A stretch of DNA of 64,000 bases from Serilophus lunatus (GCA_013399895.1 VXBA01002727.1:26784-90783); one strand, 5' to 3'; counted from the stretch's first letter, positions 45,906 through 58,035 are shown. The notes: a model not told the origin generated them from the letters alone. Numbers and translations are program-made.

Positions 45906-47154
45906 CCCCTGCCCCACCCCACATCCCTTCCCACGGCCCCCGTCCCTCCCTCCATCCCCCTGGGGTGCTCAGCGCAGGCTCAGCGCCGGCAGCCAGGACG
46001 GGATGTTGGTGTTTGGCACAGGCTCGCTGCAGCACAGGGGAAAAGAGCAAATAAAAAGCGTCTGATTGATTTCTATCGTTGTAGTTTTTTATAACTAATG
46101 GAAGAGGAGCCCTCGGGAGCAGCGAATGTTTGTGGTTGGAGCTTCCTGAGGGACCGTGGTCACGGAGCTGGAGGACAGACCTTCCCTGGGGGCCTGGTGG
46201 TTCCTTCCCCACTGGTCACGCTGGGAGAACTGGGAGGGCAGCTTTTACAAGCTGAGTGATGCCAGGGAAAACCCTTTCCCTGTGGATTCTGGCAGAGGGG
46301 GCAGGTGCCCGTGGCACACGGATGGAGGGGACGGCGGGGTCCGAGGAGGGGGAGGAGTCAGGATGAACCCTCTGAGCCTCTGCCCCTGCTCCCACCATCC
46401 CCCAATGAGCCGGGACGAGCAACTCCAGAGTCTTGGGAGCCAAAGCCGGTCTGAGATAAAGCGAGGAGGCAGCGAGGGGCAGGGGTCAGGCCAAGCCATC
46501 CCGAAAAACCCTGAGCTGCTTTCTGTCTGCTTGGGTCAGGCAGATTTGGGAGTTGCTGCTTCCTAATGGTTTGTTTGGCACTTGTTTCCTTCTCCCCGGA
46601 GCGGCGGATGCTGCAGCAACAGCGCTGGAAAGGTGATTAGCAGGCAGAGTAATTAGGTGGATCCAGGACCGCTGGGACCCCAGGTTTGCTCCTGTGCTCC
46701 CAGCAGGTTTTATTGAAGATGGGGAAACGGTGCTTGGCAAAACAAAGGATGTTCCAGCACGATGGAGCAGGTGGGAAACCTCCAGGAAAGGAGGAGCTGG
46801 AAATACCAATATGGGAACCCCACGTAGTGTCCCCCTCCCAAAAGACAGGAATGGTGAGATTTGGGGAAAACAGAGTCATGACTGCCAGGGAGAAGAGTCC
46901 AACACTGCCACAAACCTGTGCTTTAATCTTGGTGGGGTTATTCCTACAAATCCCCCACCTTTCCCAAGGATATGGGTCTGCCTGCCCAGGGCAGCATTCC
47001 ATTCCCTGCTCTGCTGTGCATCCCTGAGGAGCAGGGGCACAGTGGAACATCCCCATTTCCAGGGCTCCTTGGCTGTGTTTCACCCCATATGTCACCAGCC
47101 AGGACGCCTCTGTGGCGTGTTCAGCTATTGTCTCTCCTGGAATGTTTCCACATC
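45906..47154. other. Non-coding; AT-rich patch at 46030-46110
   Basis: The patch reads gcaaataaaaagcgtctgat, tgatttctatcgttgtag and ttataactaatggaag. It looks like a short conserved element. No gene recognised. Confidence 0.3.
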
Positions 47155-47310
47155 CTTATTTATAAGGTGTCTCCCGCCAGGAACAACCCCCCCCCCCTTT
47201 GGAAGATCAGTAGCACAATCATCGCTGGGCCGTGAAATAAGACCCGGGGAAGTGCAGCTGAGAATAATTTACCTCTCACACGGCTGAACCTGCTGAGAAA
47301 TCCCCCTGAA
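47155..47310. promoter_or_regulatory. Candidate conserved element
   Basis: ataaggtgtctcccgccagg (T-box-like GGTGTC), gcacaatcatcgctgggccg, gtgaaataagacccgg and gagaataatttacctctcac, interrupted by a run of C. Confidence 0.22.
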
Positions 47311-47454
47311 TCCCTCGGGAAGGAGCCATTCCCGCCGGCAGCCGGCTCCTGTATGTTTGGAGCAGCCTCTTCATCCCACCGAGTCTGATTCCTCCTGATA
47401 GTCCCTAATGTGTCCTACACAGGCTGTCAAGTGGCTTTTTGCCTCTCTCTTTTA

Positions 47455-47505
47455 TTTCCCCATCGCCTCTTGTTTATATCAGGTGTTGGCTGCGTTATCC
47501 CAGTG
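47455..47505. repeat. Dispersed duplicate, copy 1
   Basis: The 38 bases at 47468-47505 match 49021-49058 with four differences, and the upstream 'tttatttccc' context is also shared. Confidence 0.7.
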
Positions 47506-49002
47506 GGGGGTTTTTAACTCCCAGGGACTTTCACAGCCATGGACTTTCAGAGCTCTGTCTGGGATCGCATGGAGAAGGGACAACTCTGCCCAGAGGTGGC
47601 TTAAAAACCAGAGGAACCATCCCAAAAAAAAGCCAAGCAACACCCCGAAACAGAAATCTAGAAGTTTTGGCCCAAGGTCCTGGAAAACCCAGGCTTAACA
47701 TCCCAATAAAAAACCAGCTCCTGCCCTGAAAACCATCCAGGTGGGGGGAGGAATCCACCTTTTTCTCCTTTTCCTTCCACTCGAGGGAGAAGAAAAGGAA
47801 CAAAAAAAAAATTGTTCAGGCTTTTTTTTATCCAACACTTTCAAAGTTAATTTCAAAAAGCTGGGAACACTTGATAGTTTTAATTAATCCACTGCCTGGG
47901 GAAATACAATTTGTGGAGCCAAAGCCTCTCGCTTTTCTCTGGATAGGGATCTCACTCCAGGAATTGCTGATGGTTCTGGCATGTCAGTGATTGCAGCAGT
48001 GACTCCAGTGATTTGATTTTATTCTATTTTATTTTATTTTACTGTGGAAGTTCCTCGTGTCCAGGATTTGGCCGGGGTGTGCCGTGGGAAGGAGGAATCC
48101 AGAGATTTATAGGGATCATATGGAGATGGTGTGGGAACAGCTTGTTCACCCAAACTTCAAATCTTTTAAGCCCAAACTTGAGGGATTTTTTCCCCCATAA
48201 CTATCCAGGTTTAATTCCAGATGGGAACACAGAAAGCACACCGTGATGCTCTGGGAATATCACATTGGGATTGGGGTTTTTTATCCTGGTGTGGTTTGCT
48301 GAGTCACTTTAATTAATTAAAAGTGATCAGGAAGCAGGGCAAATCCTGCTGCTCTTGGACCTGCTGCAGTTCACAGGTCAGGAATCCCTGGAAGGGTGGA
48401 AAACTGCCCTCAACATCCCCTCTGTGCCAGGGAAGCCCCAATGGAATCCCAATGGGATCTTTCCAAGCCTGGTGAGCATCATTCCCAGCTCCTTGGCTGC
48501 AAGAAAACCACCCCTGTGTGATGGGAATGAAGTGATCCCAATCCTTCTTATCCACGGGTGATTTTCCCCATGGGAAGTCGTGTCTGGGAAGGGCAGGAGC
48601 AGGGGATGGGGTGGTCTGTGTTTCCCTAATAAAGGTGGCCAGGGAGCACCCAAGGAGCTTTTTCCAGCATCCCTGTCCTTCTCCCACCGGGAGGGGAGCA
48701 GTTCCTGCCCATCATTCCCCACAACCCAGCACAGGCCCCTCACTTTGGAGCCACTTAGCTCGGGCTGGCATTTGGAAGTGACATTTAAAGGTCACTGCCA
48801 ATCTTCCCGCACGGAGAACACGGAGAGCGTTGGAGTGACGCCGGGATGGGACTGGGGGAGATGCTGAGCTGCTCCTGCCTCCCCTCCTTCCTCCTCCTCC
48901 TCCTCACCCATTCCATGCTGTGCTTTTCCTTCTCCCTGCCCTCTCTCTTCCCAACTAATATTTTCTTTCCCTTGTGGGGAAAGTGATTCCCCCTCCCTTC
49001 CT
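47506..49002. other. Non-coding, no gene seen
   Basis: Unique sequence with a TTTTA microsatellite near 48011-48041. Contains aattaattaaaagtgatc near 48311. No gene recognised. Confidence 0.35.
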
Positions 49003-49058
49003 TTTTATTTCCCTCTCTCTTCTTGTTGATATCAGGTGCTGACTGTGTTATCCCAGTG
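49003..49058. repeat. Dispersed duplicate, copy 2
   Basis: Second copy of the 47455-47505 block, same orientation, about 1.55 kb downstream. Confidence 0.7.
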
Positions 49059-49179
49059 TTTGTCCCTCTGGGATTCCTTCTGCCAGAAGTGGGAGATTTA
49101 GGGATGGTTTTTCCAGGGAAAAAGGGCTCAGCATCAGGATGGGAGGTGCTCCTGTGACACAGCAGCTCCAGACTGCTGC

Positions 49180-49312
49180 TATTATTATTATTATTATAAT
49201 CAACAATAATGAGTATATATCATTATATGAGCATAATTATTATCATAATTATCACCATAACTATAATTTTATAATTACTGTTTTATTATATTATTAATTA
49301 TTTTTATTTGTA
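49180..49312. repeat. ATT/AT-rich low-complexity tract
   Basis: (ATT)n followed by degenerate AT-rich sequence (tataatcaacaataatgagt, ttattatcataattatcacc). Confidence 0.85.
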
Positions 49313-49744
49313 CTGGTTTACTTGTATGCAGGGAATTTTCTTTAGTCAAACCCACTTCACAGCCAGCCCTTAAGTGGGGCCATAATACACATTTGACAGC
49401 ATAGAAAAATCCCACTCAGCTCCCAAAAATAAAAATAAGAAAGTCAATATAAATTAAGTAGGAAAGAAGAGCCCGTCTGTTCCCATCCTTTAAACCAGGT
49501 TTCCAGGCAATTATTCTCCTATCTCCCACATAAAATTAATAAGAATTCTGCTTGGATGTTCAATAGGCTTTGGTTTTGCAGAGAGGCTTTGAGGCAGAAG
49601 GAGGACGGAATGTTTAATTAGTTTCCTCCAGCCTGTCCTGATTACACAGAGTGGGAATCGTGGGCCTGGAGGGGTCCTTGGATGGGCCAAACACATCCCC
49701 TGGGAAGGAGGGTGGGATACAGGAGCATGGGGGGCTTATTTAAT
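49313..49744. other. Non-coding, AT-rich then GC-rich
   Basis: Unique; no gene recognised. Includes cccacataaaattaataaga near 49526. Confidence 0.3.
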
Positions 49745-50145
49745 GAATCTGGGGATGGGGCTGGAGCCCCAGGAGAGGCTGAGGGAGCTGGGGGGGCTCA
49801 TCCTGGAGAAAAGGAGGCTCAGGGGGGTCCTGGAATTCTCTGCAACTCCCTGACAGGAGGGGGGAGCCGGGGGGGGTCGGGCTCTGCTCCCAGGGAACAA
49901 GGGACAGGAGGAGAGGGAACGGCCTCAGACTGGGCCAGGGGAGGCTCAGGCAGGAATTCCTTCCTGGAAAGGGTGGTTAAACATTGGAACTGCCCAAGGA
50001 GGTGGTGGATCCCCATCCCTGGAGGTGTCCAAGGAAGGACTGGAGATGTCCCTCAGTGCTCCGGGCTGGGGGACAAGGTGGGGGTGGGGCACAGCTTGGA
50101 CTTGATGGCCTTGGAGGGCTTTTCAACCTGGATGATTCTGTGATA
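49745..50145 (+). mobile_element. CR1 LINE 3' end of a different subfamily
   Basis: Reads 'gaggctgagggagctggggg', 'ggagaaaaggaggctcaggg', 'ctctgcaactccctgacagg', 'gggccaggggaggctcaggc', 'ggtggttaaacattggaact', 'gcccaaggaggtggtggatc', 'cttgatggccttggagggct' and 'cctggatgattctgtgatat'. This lineage is clearly distinct from the other CR1 fragments here (CR1-Y-like, from memory), about 400 bases long, and has an intact terminus. Confidence 0.93.
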
Positions 50146-50569
50146 TCCACTGATAATCAAACTGCATTAATGAGAGATATGCAAATGAGATGCCAATCCA
50201 GGCTGCTGGTAAAGCAGAGCAGCAGCTCAGACAGGGCTCACAGGCATCTGCATTCACACACAAACTGCCAGCAGGTTATTTTAAACCTTGCAGGATCCTT
50301 TTGCACTTCTCCAGTTCCCATTTTATCCCCACATCTTCCAGGCTGCCTCTCCTGGCTCTTCCCATGCTCAACCCTCCCCTCCAAGAGCTCCCCTTCGTGC
50401 CCATCTGTGCTCTCACCACCTTCTCTGCCTCCTCCATAAATAGGGGAAAAAACCTGGATCCTGGAGAAGCAGGAGCCTCCGGAGGAACAGAGCAGTAGAT
50501 AAATGGATGTGTCCATATGGAGGAAGACAAATAGACAAGAAGATAAGGAGAGAGGGGAGCGAGCATTGT
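50146..50569. other. Non-coding, no gene seen
   Basis: Unique sequence beginning with AT-rich tgataatcaaactgcattaa. No gene recognised. Confidence 0.3.
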
Positions 50570-50780
50570 GTGTGTCTGGAATCAAATTAAGAAATTTCTC
50601 ACATATGTTTCGTTCCATCAGGACCTCAATTATGCAGACTGTGTCTCCTGCCTCGTCGCCATAAATAAAGCATGGTTTGCCAAAAGGACAACAATAATAT
50701 TCCACTAATATTATTGCAGCCCATAAATAAACACGGGGAGAGATGCCACTGATAATCAGGAGGTCACTTCCCACCGGCAT
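50570..50780. promoter_or_regulatory. AT-rich candidate conserved element
   Basis: gaatcaaattaagaaatttc, tcaattatgcagactgtgtc, ccataaataaagcatggttt, aataatattccactaatatt and cataaataaacacgg (Fox-type TAAACA). Repeat-free over about 210 bases. Confidence 0.3.
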
Positions 50781-50980
50781 CTTCTCGTTTCCTGCAGTGG
50801 CACAGAGGCTGCAGTGACTGTGGGAGAGGAGGACAGTAGCATTTCTCTGTCATTTTAATATTTATCAGGACAGATCTAATTAAATACCTGCTTTTGGCCA
50901 TGTCTGGAAGTGAAGTAAATCAACATAATCCCATTGGCATCAGTTGAAATATGATGTTCTTCTTTCACTGAGTCCTACCA

Positions 50981-51033
50981 ATCCATCCATCCATCCATCC
51001 ATCCATCCATCCATCCATCCATCCATCCATCCA
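50981..51033. repeat. (ATCC)13 microsatellite
   Basis: Perfect tetranucleotide run, 53 bases. Likely length-polymorphic. Confidence 0.98.
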
Positions 51034-51174
51034 GGTCCCTGCAGTTCATCTCCAGCCACAGAGCTGTATCAAAATGTTGATAAATACATAAATCTGCATG
51101 TGCATATGTGTTTACCCCTGTTTAGCTCTATTTATACACACATATATATGAATATATAATTTCCCCCTCTTTAA

Positions 51175-51420
51175 AATATTAAAATAAATTACATCTTTTC
51201 ACAGAATACAGACATTAATTCTGTTTCCAGGAGATTTGTCAAATCAGTGGTCTGTGTTTGCATAACAAGCTCTTTGGTTACGCTGCACTGCATATAAATT
51301 ACCACGTTGGCAGCCTCCAGATCAGAATCAGTGGGTTTTAAGCAGAATCTCTCATATTGATTAAGATGTGCTTTATGTGCATCTATTACATCCAGAGCCA
51401 CGAGAGCAGCTTCAAAAAAA
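51175..51420. promoter_or_regulatory. Strong candidate conserved non-coding element
   Basis: About 240 bases of non-repetitive, AT-leaning sequence: cagacattaattctgtttcc, tgtttgcataacaagctctt, gcatataaattaccacgttg and tattgattaagatgtgcttt. The minus strand is open through it and gives non-low-complexity peptide (DVIDAHKAHLNQYERF, LTNLLETELMSVFCEKM), but I found no acceptor and donor pair framing it, and the frame ends in AT-rich sequence. A conserved enhancer is preferred; a decayed exon is the alternative. Confidence 0.33.
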
Positions 51421-52164
51421 AAGGGACCAAAACTCCTTGTTGTCCATGACAGAGGGACCCCCCCGTGTCCTGCTGTCTGTGCCTCCCGCGGTTGGGATGC
51501 TGGGAATGCTCCATCCCTGAATCCCTCTGAGGGGGGTGGGATGGTGCTGAGTCCTTTCCATGGTGCAGCAGCTGCAGCCTCACATGGATTTGGGCTCATC
51601 CCATTATCACACACACATTAAACATCCAACCCCCTGGATCTCCTCCTCTCCAAAGCTCCACTTTGGCAGGGAACAGCTTGGGGTTTATCCAGGGTGATAA
51701 GTCCCCTCCTCGACACAGGCCCCAGTCAATGAATTTGTTCTTAAGGAGATAAAACCCTCTCCACAACCAGGGCTCTCAAACTCTATGCTGGCTCTAAATT
51801 CCCTCATTCCCAGCACACCCAGGATCAGTTAATCCCTTCTTTAGCTGGTTTTGCCCCAGTTCATCGATGTAAAGTGATCTGGTTGGGCTGGGACTCAAAG
51901 TCAGGAGGCGAAACCCTGTCACTGCTCTGGGGGTTCAGAGTCACAGCAGGGGTGATTGATATCCCAGAGACTTTCATTTCTGGGAAAAAAAAAAAACACC
52001 ACAAATTGCTGGATCAGAAGTTCCTGCAGGATGGAGATGCTCTTTCCTGCTCAGCTTGTCTCAGCTCCATCCCATCAGCTCAGACACATCAAGGTTTTCT
52101 CTCTAAAACAGCTCCAAAATAGTTTCTCATTCCCCTTCTGCCCATAAAACAAGACATTGAGGGG
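51421..52164. other. Non-coding, no gene seen
   Basis: Unique sequence with an A-run near 51985-51996. No gene recognised. Confidence 0.35.
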
Positions 52165-52345
52165 ATGGGGAGGCCCTGGCACAGGGTGCCCAGAGAAGCT
52201 GTGGCTGCCCCATCCCTGGGAGTGTCCAAGGCCAGGTTGGAGCCACCTGGGACAGTGGGAGGTGTCCCTGCCCATGGCAGGGGGTGGCACTGGATGATCT
52301 TTCAAGTCCCTTCCAACCCAAACTATTCCAGGATTCCATGATTCC
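52165..52345 (+). mobile_element. CR1 LINE 3'-end fragment
   Basis: Begins at 'gatggggaggccctggcaca' and ends 'ctattccaggattccatgat'. It shares its 5' start region with the copies at 18165 and 57655. Confidence 0.94.
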
Positions 52346-55300
52346 TCCTGAGCCATCCCCTCTGCCAAGGCACAACTTCCCAGGAGCGCTGGGACAACTG
52401 TTTAAGGGATAAATGTGACCATGACTGAGAGATGCCACTGGACAAAGAGCCAACCAGGCACCCAGGTGGCTCCAGTGGGGAAAAAAAAAAATCTCCTTTC
52501 CCATTAAAAAGCAGAATGTTGCTCCTCACCAGGACTTGTCCTACTGCAGCTTCCAGGGGGCTGCCAAGAAAAGGGTCATTTCTCTCAGTATTTTTAGCCC
52601 ACTGGCACCTGCCCATGAGGAAGGGAGGTGAGATTTGCCAGCTCACTCCATGCAGGACTGTGGAGCAGCAGCAGATGGGGCCTGTTCCTGGTTGCTGACA
52701 GGGATGTGAATAGAAGCTTAATTTAAAGCTCATTTTGGGAGGGCTGGGTGCCTTTTCTCTCTGTGCCAGTTGTATTTTGCCTCAGTTTTCACAGAGACAC
52801 TGGGGAACCAGCTACACTTTAATTGTATTCCTTTAATTTTCCCAGCCAGAAGCCTTGAGGCAGAGCCACATGAAAGGGAATTATGATTTGGGAGAACTCC
52901 TCTTTTTGTTTACCTATTTAAAGTGCATTTCCTTGGTGCTTTTCCCATTCACAACAGAGAAAGAAAGACACAAAAAAATGCTGCAAAATGGGTTGTAAAT
53001 TCTCCTACTGTGGCTGCGCAGAGACAGACAGGCCTGGGTGTTGTCCTGGGGTCCCTCATGTCACACAGATGTTTTTTTGGGGGGAACAGAATCTCCAAGA
53101 GTCCTTGAGGTCTAAGACTGAACCTGAATCAAGTGCAAAGAAGCCTCAGAAAGCACAGCCTGGACCAGCACCTTCCCCACCCCACAGCTGAGCATCCCTG
53201 AGCATCCCTGCAAATTATCCCTGGCCACCAAGCACGATGAGCAGGAGACACTCCTAGGGCTGATACTTCTTCAAGGAACATCTCCCAGTCCATAAATATT
53301 TCCAGCAAAATGCAGGACAAAACATAATGTATAAAAGATTGAATAGAAGATATATTATGCTATTGCATAGCAATCCTGTCTGGGGGAATTTATGGCATCG
53401 ATATATTCCCTGTTAAAAGAGGTTCTGCTGCCTGATGGAGGAGTTCAATTCATCTTGGATCTGTTGCAAACTATCAATATTATGGTTTGCCCATTTAAAG
53501 GGGAATTGGGATCAAGTCTTTTGGCTATTTATAATAAAAAATAAGAAATAGATACATGAAAAGGCCTTGTGGTGCCATTGGTTTCTGGGTTGATCCACTG
53601 GGATCCTTCCCCTGCTCACAACAATTTAGGGACGTGCTTTGGGAGTGTGTAAAGATGTCTGGAAGGAGGGAGTGGTGGGGTGACAGTGGTGGGATGTGGC
53701 TTTATGGCAGCAGCTCCTGCACTCACACATCTGTCCCTGTGCCTCCTCTTGAGGGGCACTTGCTTTAATCCAGCCCAATTCCCTTTTTTTTATGACTCCT
53801 GTGCCTTTATGCTCTACAAACCTCCCCCGTGTGCTCACTGTGGAGCTGGAATTGGGATGTAAAAATTTGGAAGTGAAATCAATCCCTCATCACTGGGTTT
53901 ATAGAGGGCCTCACCAAACACTTCCCATTTAAATCATGGCTAAAATCCTATTTCATGTTCCCCTAAAAAGGCCCCAGACAAATCCCAAACCAAACCTCGG
54001 GCCTTTCCTTGCCTTTCCCCCTGCTCAAGCAGGGATGATGGAGGGGTTTTGGAATCTGGGATGTGCATCCTCCACCAACCTTCATCCCACTGCCAATGCC
54101 AGAGGGAAAAGGGGGTGATGGGGTTCAAGGGCAGCTGGGATTCCCTGGAATTTCTGCTCCAAGCTTTCCCAGTGTCCCAAATCCCTGGGAGCTCCCAGAT
54201 TGATTTTGCAGTGTGGTGGCACAGCCTTTGTCTGCCTTTGGCAGGAGCTCTGGCACAGAGCTCGGGGTTTGTGAGGATTTAGGCTGAGCTGGGATGCAGG
54301 GATCCAGGGATCCCAGCCAGCAGCAGGAGCAGTGGGAAAGGGGCAGGGCAAAGACACCCACACAGCCCTGATCCCCTGGGAATCACCACAAACAGATTCA
54401 TAGACACATGTGGATGGGATGATGTGGAGGAGGCCAGGGGGGTGTTTTCCATGCTCATCCAGATGGAATGGGATCAGCAGAACTCCTCCAGGCACCCCTT
54501 TCCTTGAGCTGGTGGCAGATCCAGGCTCCCTGCATCCCCAGGCTGAGAATTCCATGGAGCACAGCCCCCCACTCATCCCACTCCCCTCCCAGCTTCTCCT
54601 TCCTCAGTGGGAAGGGCACAGGCACAGCATGGATGGAGCAGGGATTTGGGTTATAAACCACTCAGCAAAGTTCCACTCGGTGCTTCAGGTCTCAAATGAA
54701 TGGCTGTGCCCCATAACTCTGTCCTGGAGAAAAATAATCATCAAATTCCCATTCCCAGCTGTCCCAGAGGCCTCCAGGTCCGGGGAGTTCAATGCATAGG
54801 AAATGAGGTGGAGACTCGGCACATCCCCAGGGAAAACAGGACAAAAGTGACCTTCACAAACCCACTGGGGGGTTCTGGGCAACTGCTCCCCCCCAAAAAA
54901 AAATCCTTAGGGTCAAAAATGGGAGGGTCCAACCTGTTCTTTCCAAGCAGGCAGGGAGAGATGGGCAAATCCCTGTGGATTTTAGGTGGAAAATTGGGAA
55001 GCTGCTGCATCCATCCCAGAACTGCCTCTCTTTAGGATTGGAGCATTCCCACAGCATCCCACCACCCCTCTGCCCCCTCCCAGTTCACCCCATGGAAGCA
55101 GGGCTCCCACACTGGGATTTTTTTGGAAATCCTCTCCCTGAGGGAACGGGGCTGAAGGTCTGTGCTCTGCAGCCTCCCTGGATCAAAGCTGCTTCCCACC
55201 TTCCCCACTCCCAATTCCCAATGTCCCCGCTGCCTCCCAAGGGTTCCATGGAGCGGGAGGACGTGGCCCAGCTGTGCCGAGGTTTGGGAACAGCTGCCCT

Positions 55301-56439
55301 GCACCACAGAGATCCAAACGGGAGGGGAGGGGGGGCACCTCCCAGCAGGAAGGATTTACATTTTATGGGAAAGCAGAGGTTAATCCTGGAGAGCCGGGAT
55401 GGGGGGAGGAGGGCGGTGCAGGTGCATCCCAGCGTGGGACAGTGGGTTCCCCCTTCCCTGTGCTGCCCAATCCCGGCAGAACTGGCACCACTGTCCCTCT
55501 CCTTCAGGCCTGGATGTCCCTTTGGCTGGTCCTTTCCTGGCCTAAATCCCAGCCTGGTGTCTCATCCCAGCAGTGGGAGTGGGATGCAGGAGTCGCCATC
55601 ACGGGGAGGATTTTGTGGGATGTGCCAGGAGGGGTTTGGCTGATCCCGGTGGCTCAGAACCATCCACGCTCCCGATGCCCCTGGTTGGGATCCTCCAAGT
55701 GTCATCTCCAAGGGACAACGGGCAAAAGAAAGGGGTGAGGGCTCAGAACCTTCCCAGTGCCAGGGATGAAGGAGCTGCTGGGAAAGACGGATGAGCTGGA
55801 GATCCCAAGGGCTCCAACTCGTTGATCCTGAGCTGATGGGAGCACGGAGGTGTTTAAAGGAGCAGCTGGTGCGCCAGGGAGTTCAAAATTACAGAAAAAA
55901 TAATAGATTTTATTCCCCAACCCAAATCTATTCCACAGCAATTACGCCCGGAACCTGAGCTGAACTTCCTCCTCCTTCATCACAACGACATTTGCATGAA
56001 AATGGGATTACAAAAAAGGGTTGGGGTAAGAGATTCCCGCCTGTTCTCGCTGTTTGATGACCTGAGGGGATCATCTGCTCTGGGATGAGCTGAATCCATG
56101 TGGATTGTGGCGGGGTGGCGGTGGGATGAGCCCTCTCCCCCCATGTCCCCCAAATTCCCCATCTCTGGCTCTGCTCCAGCCGCCTCCTCAATCCCCAAAC
56201 ACACTGAAAAGCCCCAGACCCTGAGCTGCACATCTTTGATTCATTCAATAACCAACTTGGGTTAAATTTCACGTTTCCCCCTCATTCTTTTTTGTGTTTC
56301 CACTCTGAAATAACCCTGGAATGTGCGGCTATTCCTCCCGTCTGCAGCTGATTCCTCTCCTTCCCTCATCATTCCCAGCCCTGATTTCCTCCCCCCTCCC
56401 TTTCATTCCTACATTTCAGCTTACTCACCTGGAAAGTGC
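52346..56439. other. Non-coding, no gene seen
   Basis: Mostly unique. AT-rich patches at 52800-52925 and 53310-53550 (ctatcaatattatggtttgc, ataataaaaaataagaaata). No CR1 copy and no convincing exon on either strand. Confidence 0.35.
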
Positions 56440-56730
56440 TACATTTCCTGGTTTATTCTGATTAGATTGTGCCTCAGCCACATTCTGCTGAGCCGTTTTT
56501 AAATAAGATGTTCACTTAGCACAATCACCTAATTATTTAGAGTTCCGAGCCATTGTATTTTTCCATGAGCTCTTCCAATCGATTTTTGGGGGCAGGAAAG
56601 AAGTGCAATTGTTCCCCCGCAAACCGACATATTTTATACATGTTGGGGTTTTTTTGTGTGTCCATATTACATTTTTAGAAAATCAATTTCTGCCCGTGGA
56701 TGGATTTGTTCAGCCCGAGACAAGACTGTG
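56440..56730. promoter_or_regulatory. Candidate conserved non-coding element
   Basis: ctggtttattctgattagat, cacctaattatttagagttc, ctcttccaatcgatttttgg and acatattttatacatgttgg. Repeat-free, with homeobox-type cores. Confidence 0.3.
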
Positions 56731-57628
56731 GGGCCGGAAGGACAGAGGAGGACCTTGCAAAGAGCTGACACACAGCAGACATTTATTCCTGGGCCATAAC
56801 TAACCAAGAAAACTGTTGTCCCTGTGTGCAGCTCCACATTTATCTCTGGCCCAAACATGCCCAGTGCCCTCTCAGCTGGGTTTTTAGTCTGTGAGGTGAT
56901 GCTGAGGGTTTGCAAAGTGCTGCTGGTATTTGAAAAAAAAAAAAAAATTAAAAACAACAAGGAGAAAATACTAAAAAAAAAATTAAAATTACAATTGAAA
57001 CAGGATTTAAAGTTTCTCCAGTCTTTTTTTGGATGCCCTCACCCCTCTGAGCCAGCTGCCCTCTGGGGATGGATCCCCTCAAACCCAACGTTCCTGGTCC
57101 ATCACACTCCCCATTCCCCTCCCAAAACCCGCCCCGAGGGTGGCACTGCCTGGGGCTGAACCCAGAGAGGCTCAGCCGCGGGATTTGCCAGCTGGAGCAG
57201 GACTGGAATGTGCTGTTGCAGCGGTGGGATGGTGGGAATAGTGACCCAACATCAGTCCCACCCCTTTTCCAGGGGGTTAAAGTGAATCCCTTGGGAAGCA
57301 GGGCTGTGCCAGCTCCCTGCGCTCCGAGGTGTGAGGAAGAGGAGGGCGGGTGAGTCAAACCTTGGTGAATCACTGCAGATGTGCAGGGACGAACAGACAC
57401 ACGAACCCCAGCCAACAGCCGCCCCCTCTGCTCCCACAGCATTCCCAATTCCTCTGCAGCCATCTGGCTCTCCGGGGAAGTGGCTCCTTTCTTTCCTCCT
57501 GCTTCAAGGATTTGTAAATTCCTTGCAAACAAGGGGAGTGAAGGCAGCGGAGCCACGTGGCCATTCCTGCCTAAATGACCCGCAAAACACAGAATTGATC
57601 CTTTAATTACACGAGAGCAGATGAGAGC
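56731..57628. other. Non-coding; A-runs at 56933-56947 and 56972-56981
   Basis: Unique sequence with A-rich tracts between 56930 and 57010, then GC-rich sequence. No gene recognised. Confidence 0.35.
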
Positions 57629-57654
57629 GGGGGGGGGGGGGGGGGGGGCGAGGN
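57629..57654. repeat. 20-base G-run joined to an N
   Basis: G-run 57629-57648, then CGAGG and N at 57654, directly followed by a CR1 copy. The junction is poorly resolved sequence. Confidence 0.9.
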
Positions 57655-57822
57655 GGGCAGGCCCTGGCACAGGGTGCCCAGAGAAGCTGTGGCTGCCCCA
57701 TCCCTGGGAATGTCCAAGGCCAGGTTGGAGCCACCTGGGACAGTGGGAGGTGTCCCTGCCCAGGGCAGGGGGTGGCACTGGGTGGGCTTTAACGTCCCTT
57801 CCAACCTAAGCCATTCCAGGAT
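57655..57822 (+). mobile_element. CR1 LINE 3'-end fragment
   Basis: Begins at 'gggcaggccctggcacaggg' directly after the N and ends 'agccattccaggatttat'. It closely resembles the copies at 52165 and 18165. Confidence 0.94.
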
Positions 57823-57992
57823 TTATTTCCCGTGGCTCCACAACAAGCCTGAAAGGAACCTTGGAGCCTCCCTTGCCTCACTTTCTCTCCTGATGAAATA
57901 AAGTGGATTACAGCAATTTTCTGACCACGTGCACAGGGACCTGGAGCAAGGCTTGTTCCCTGCCAGGCTTTGGCTTTCCAGGCAGGTCAGGC

Positions 57993-58035
57993 AAAAAAAA
58001 AAAAAAAAAAAAAAAAAAANNNNNNAAAAAAAAAA
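57993..58035. repeat. Poly-A run with six Ns
   Basis: A-run 57993-58019, Ns 58020-58025, A-run 58026-58035. It could be the tail of a retrosequence, but no retrotransposed gene body was recognised upstream. Confidence 0.9.

Noticed and set aside
44695..46094. Very long open frames full of unknown residues
   Set aside because: Produced by reading through 763 Ns and a minisatellite.
57961..58035. Processed pseudogene ending in poly-A
   Set aside because: A long A-run with Ns is present, but no gene-derived sequence, polyadenylation signal or target-site duplication could be seen upstream.
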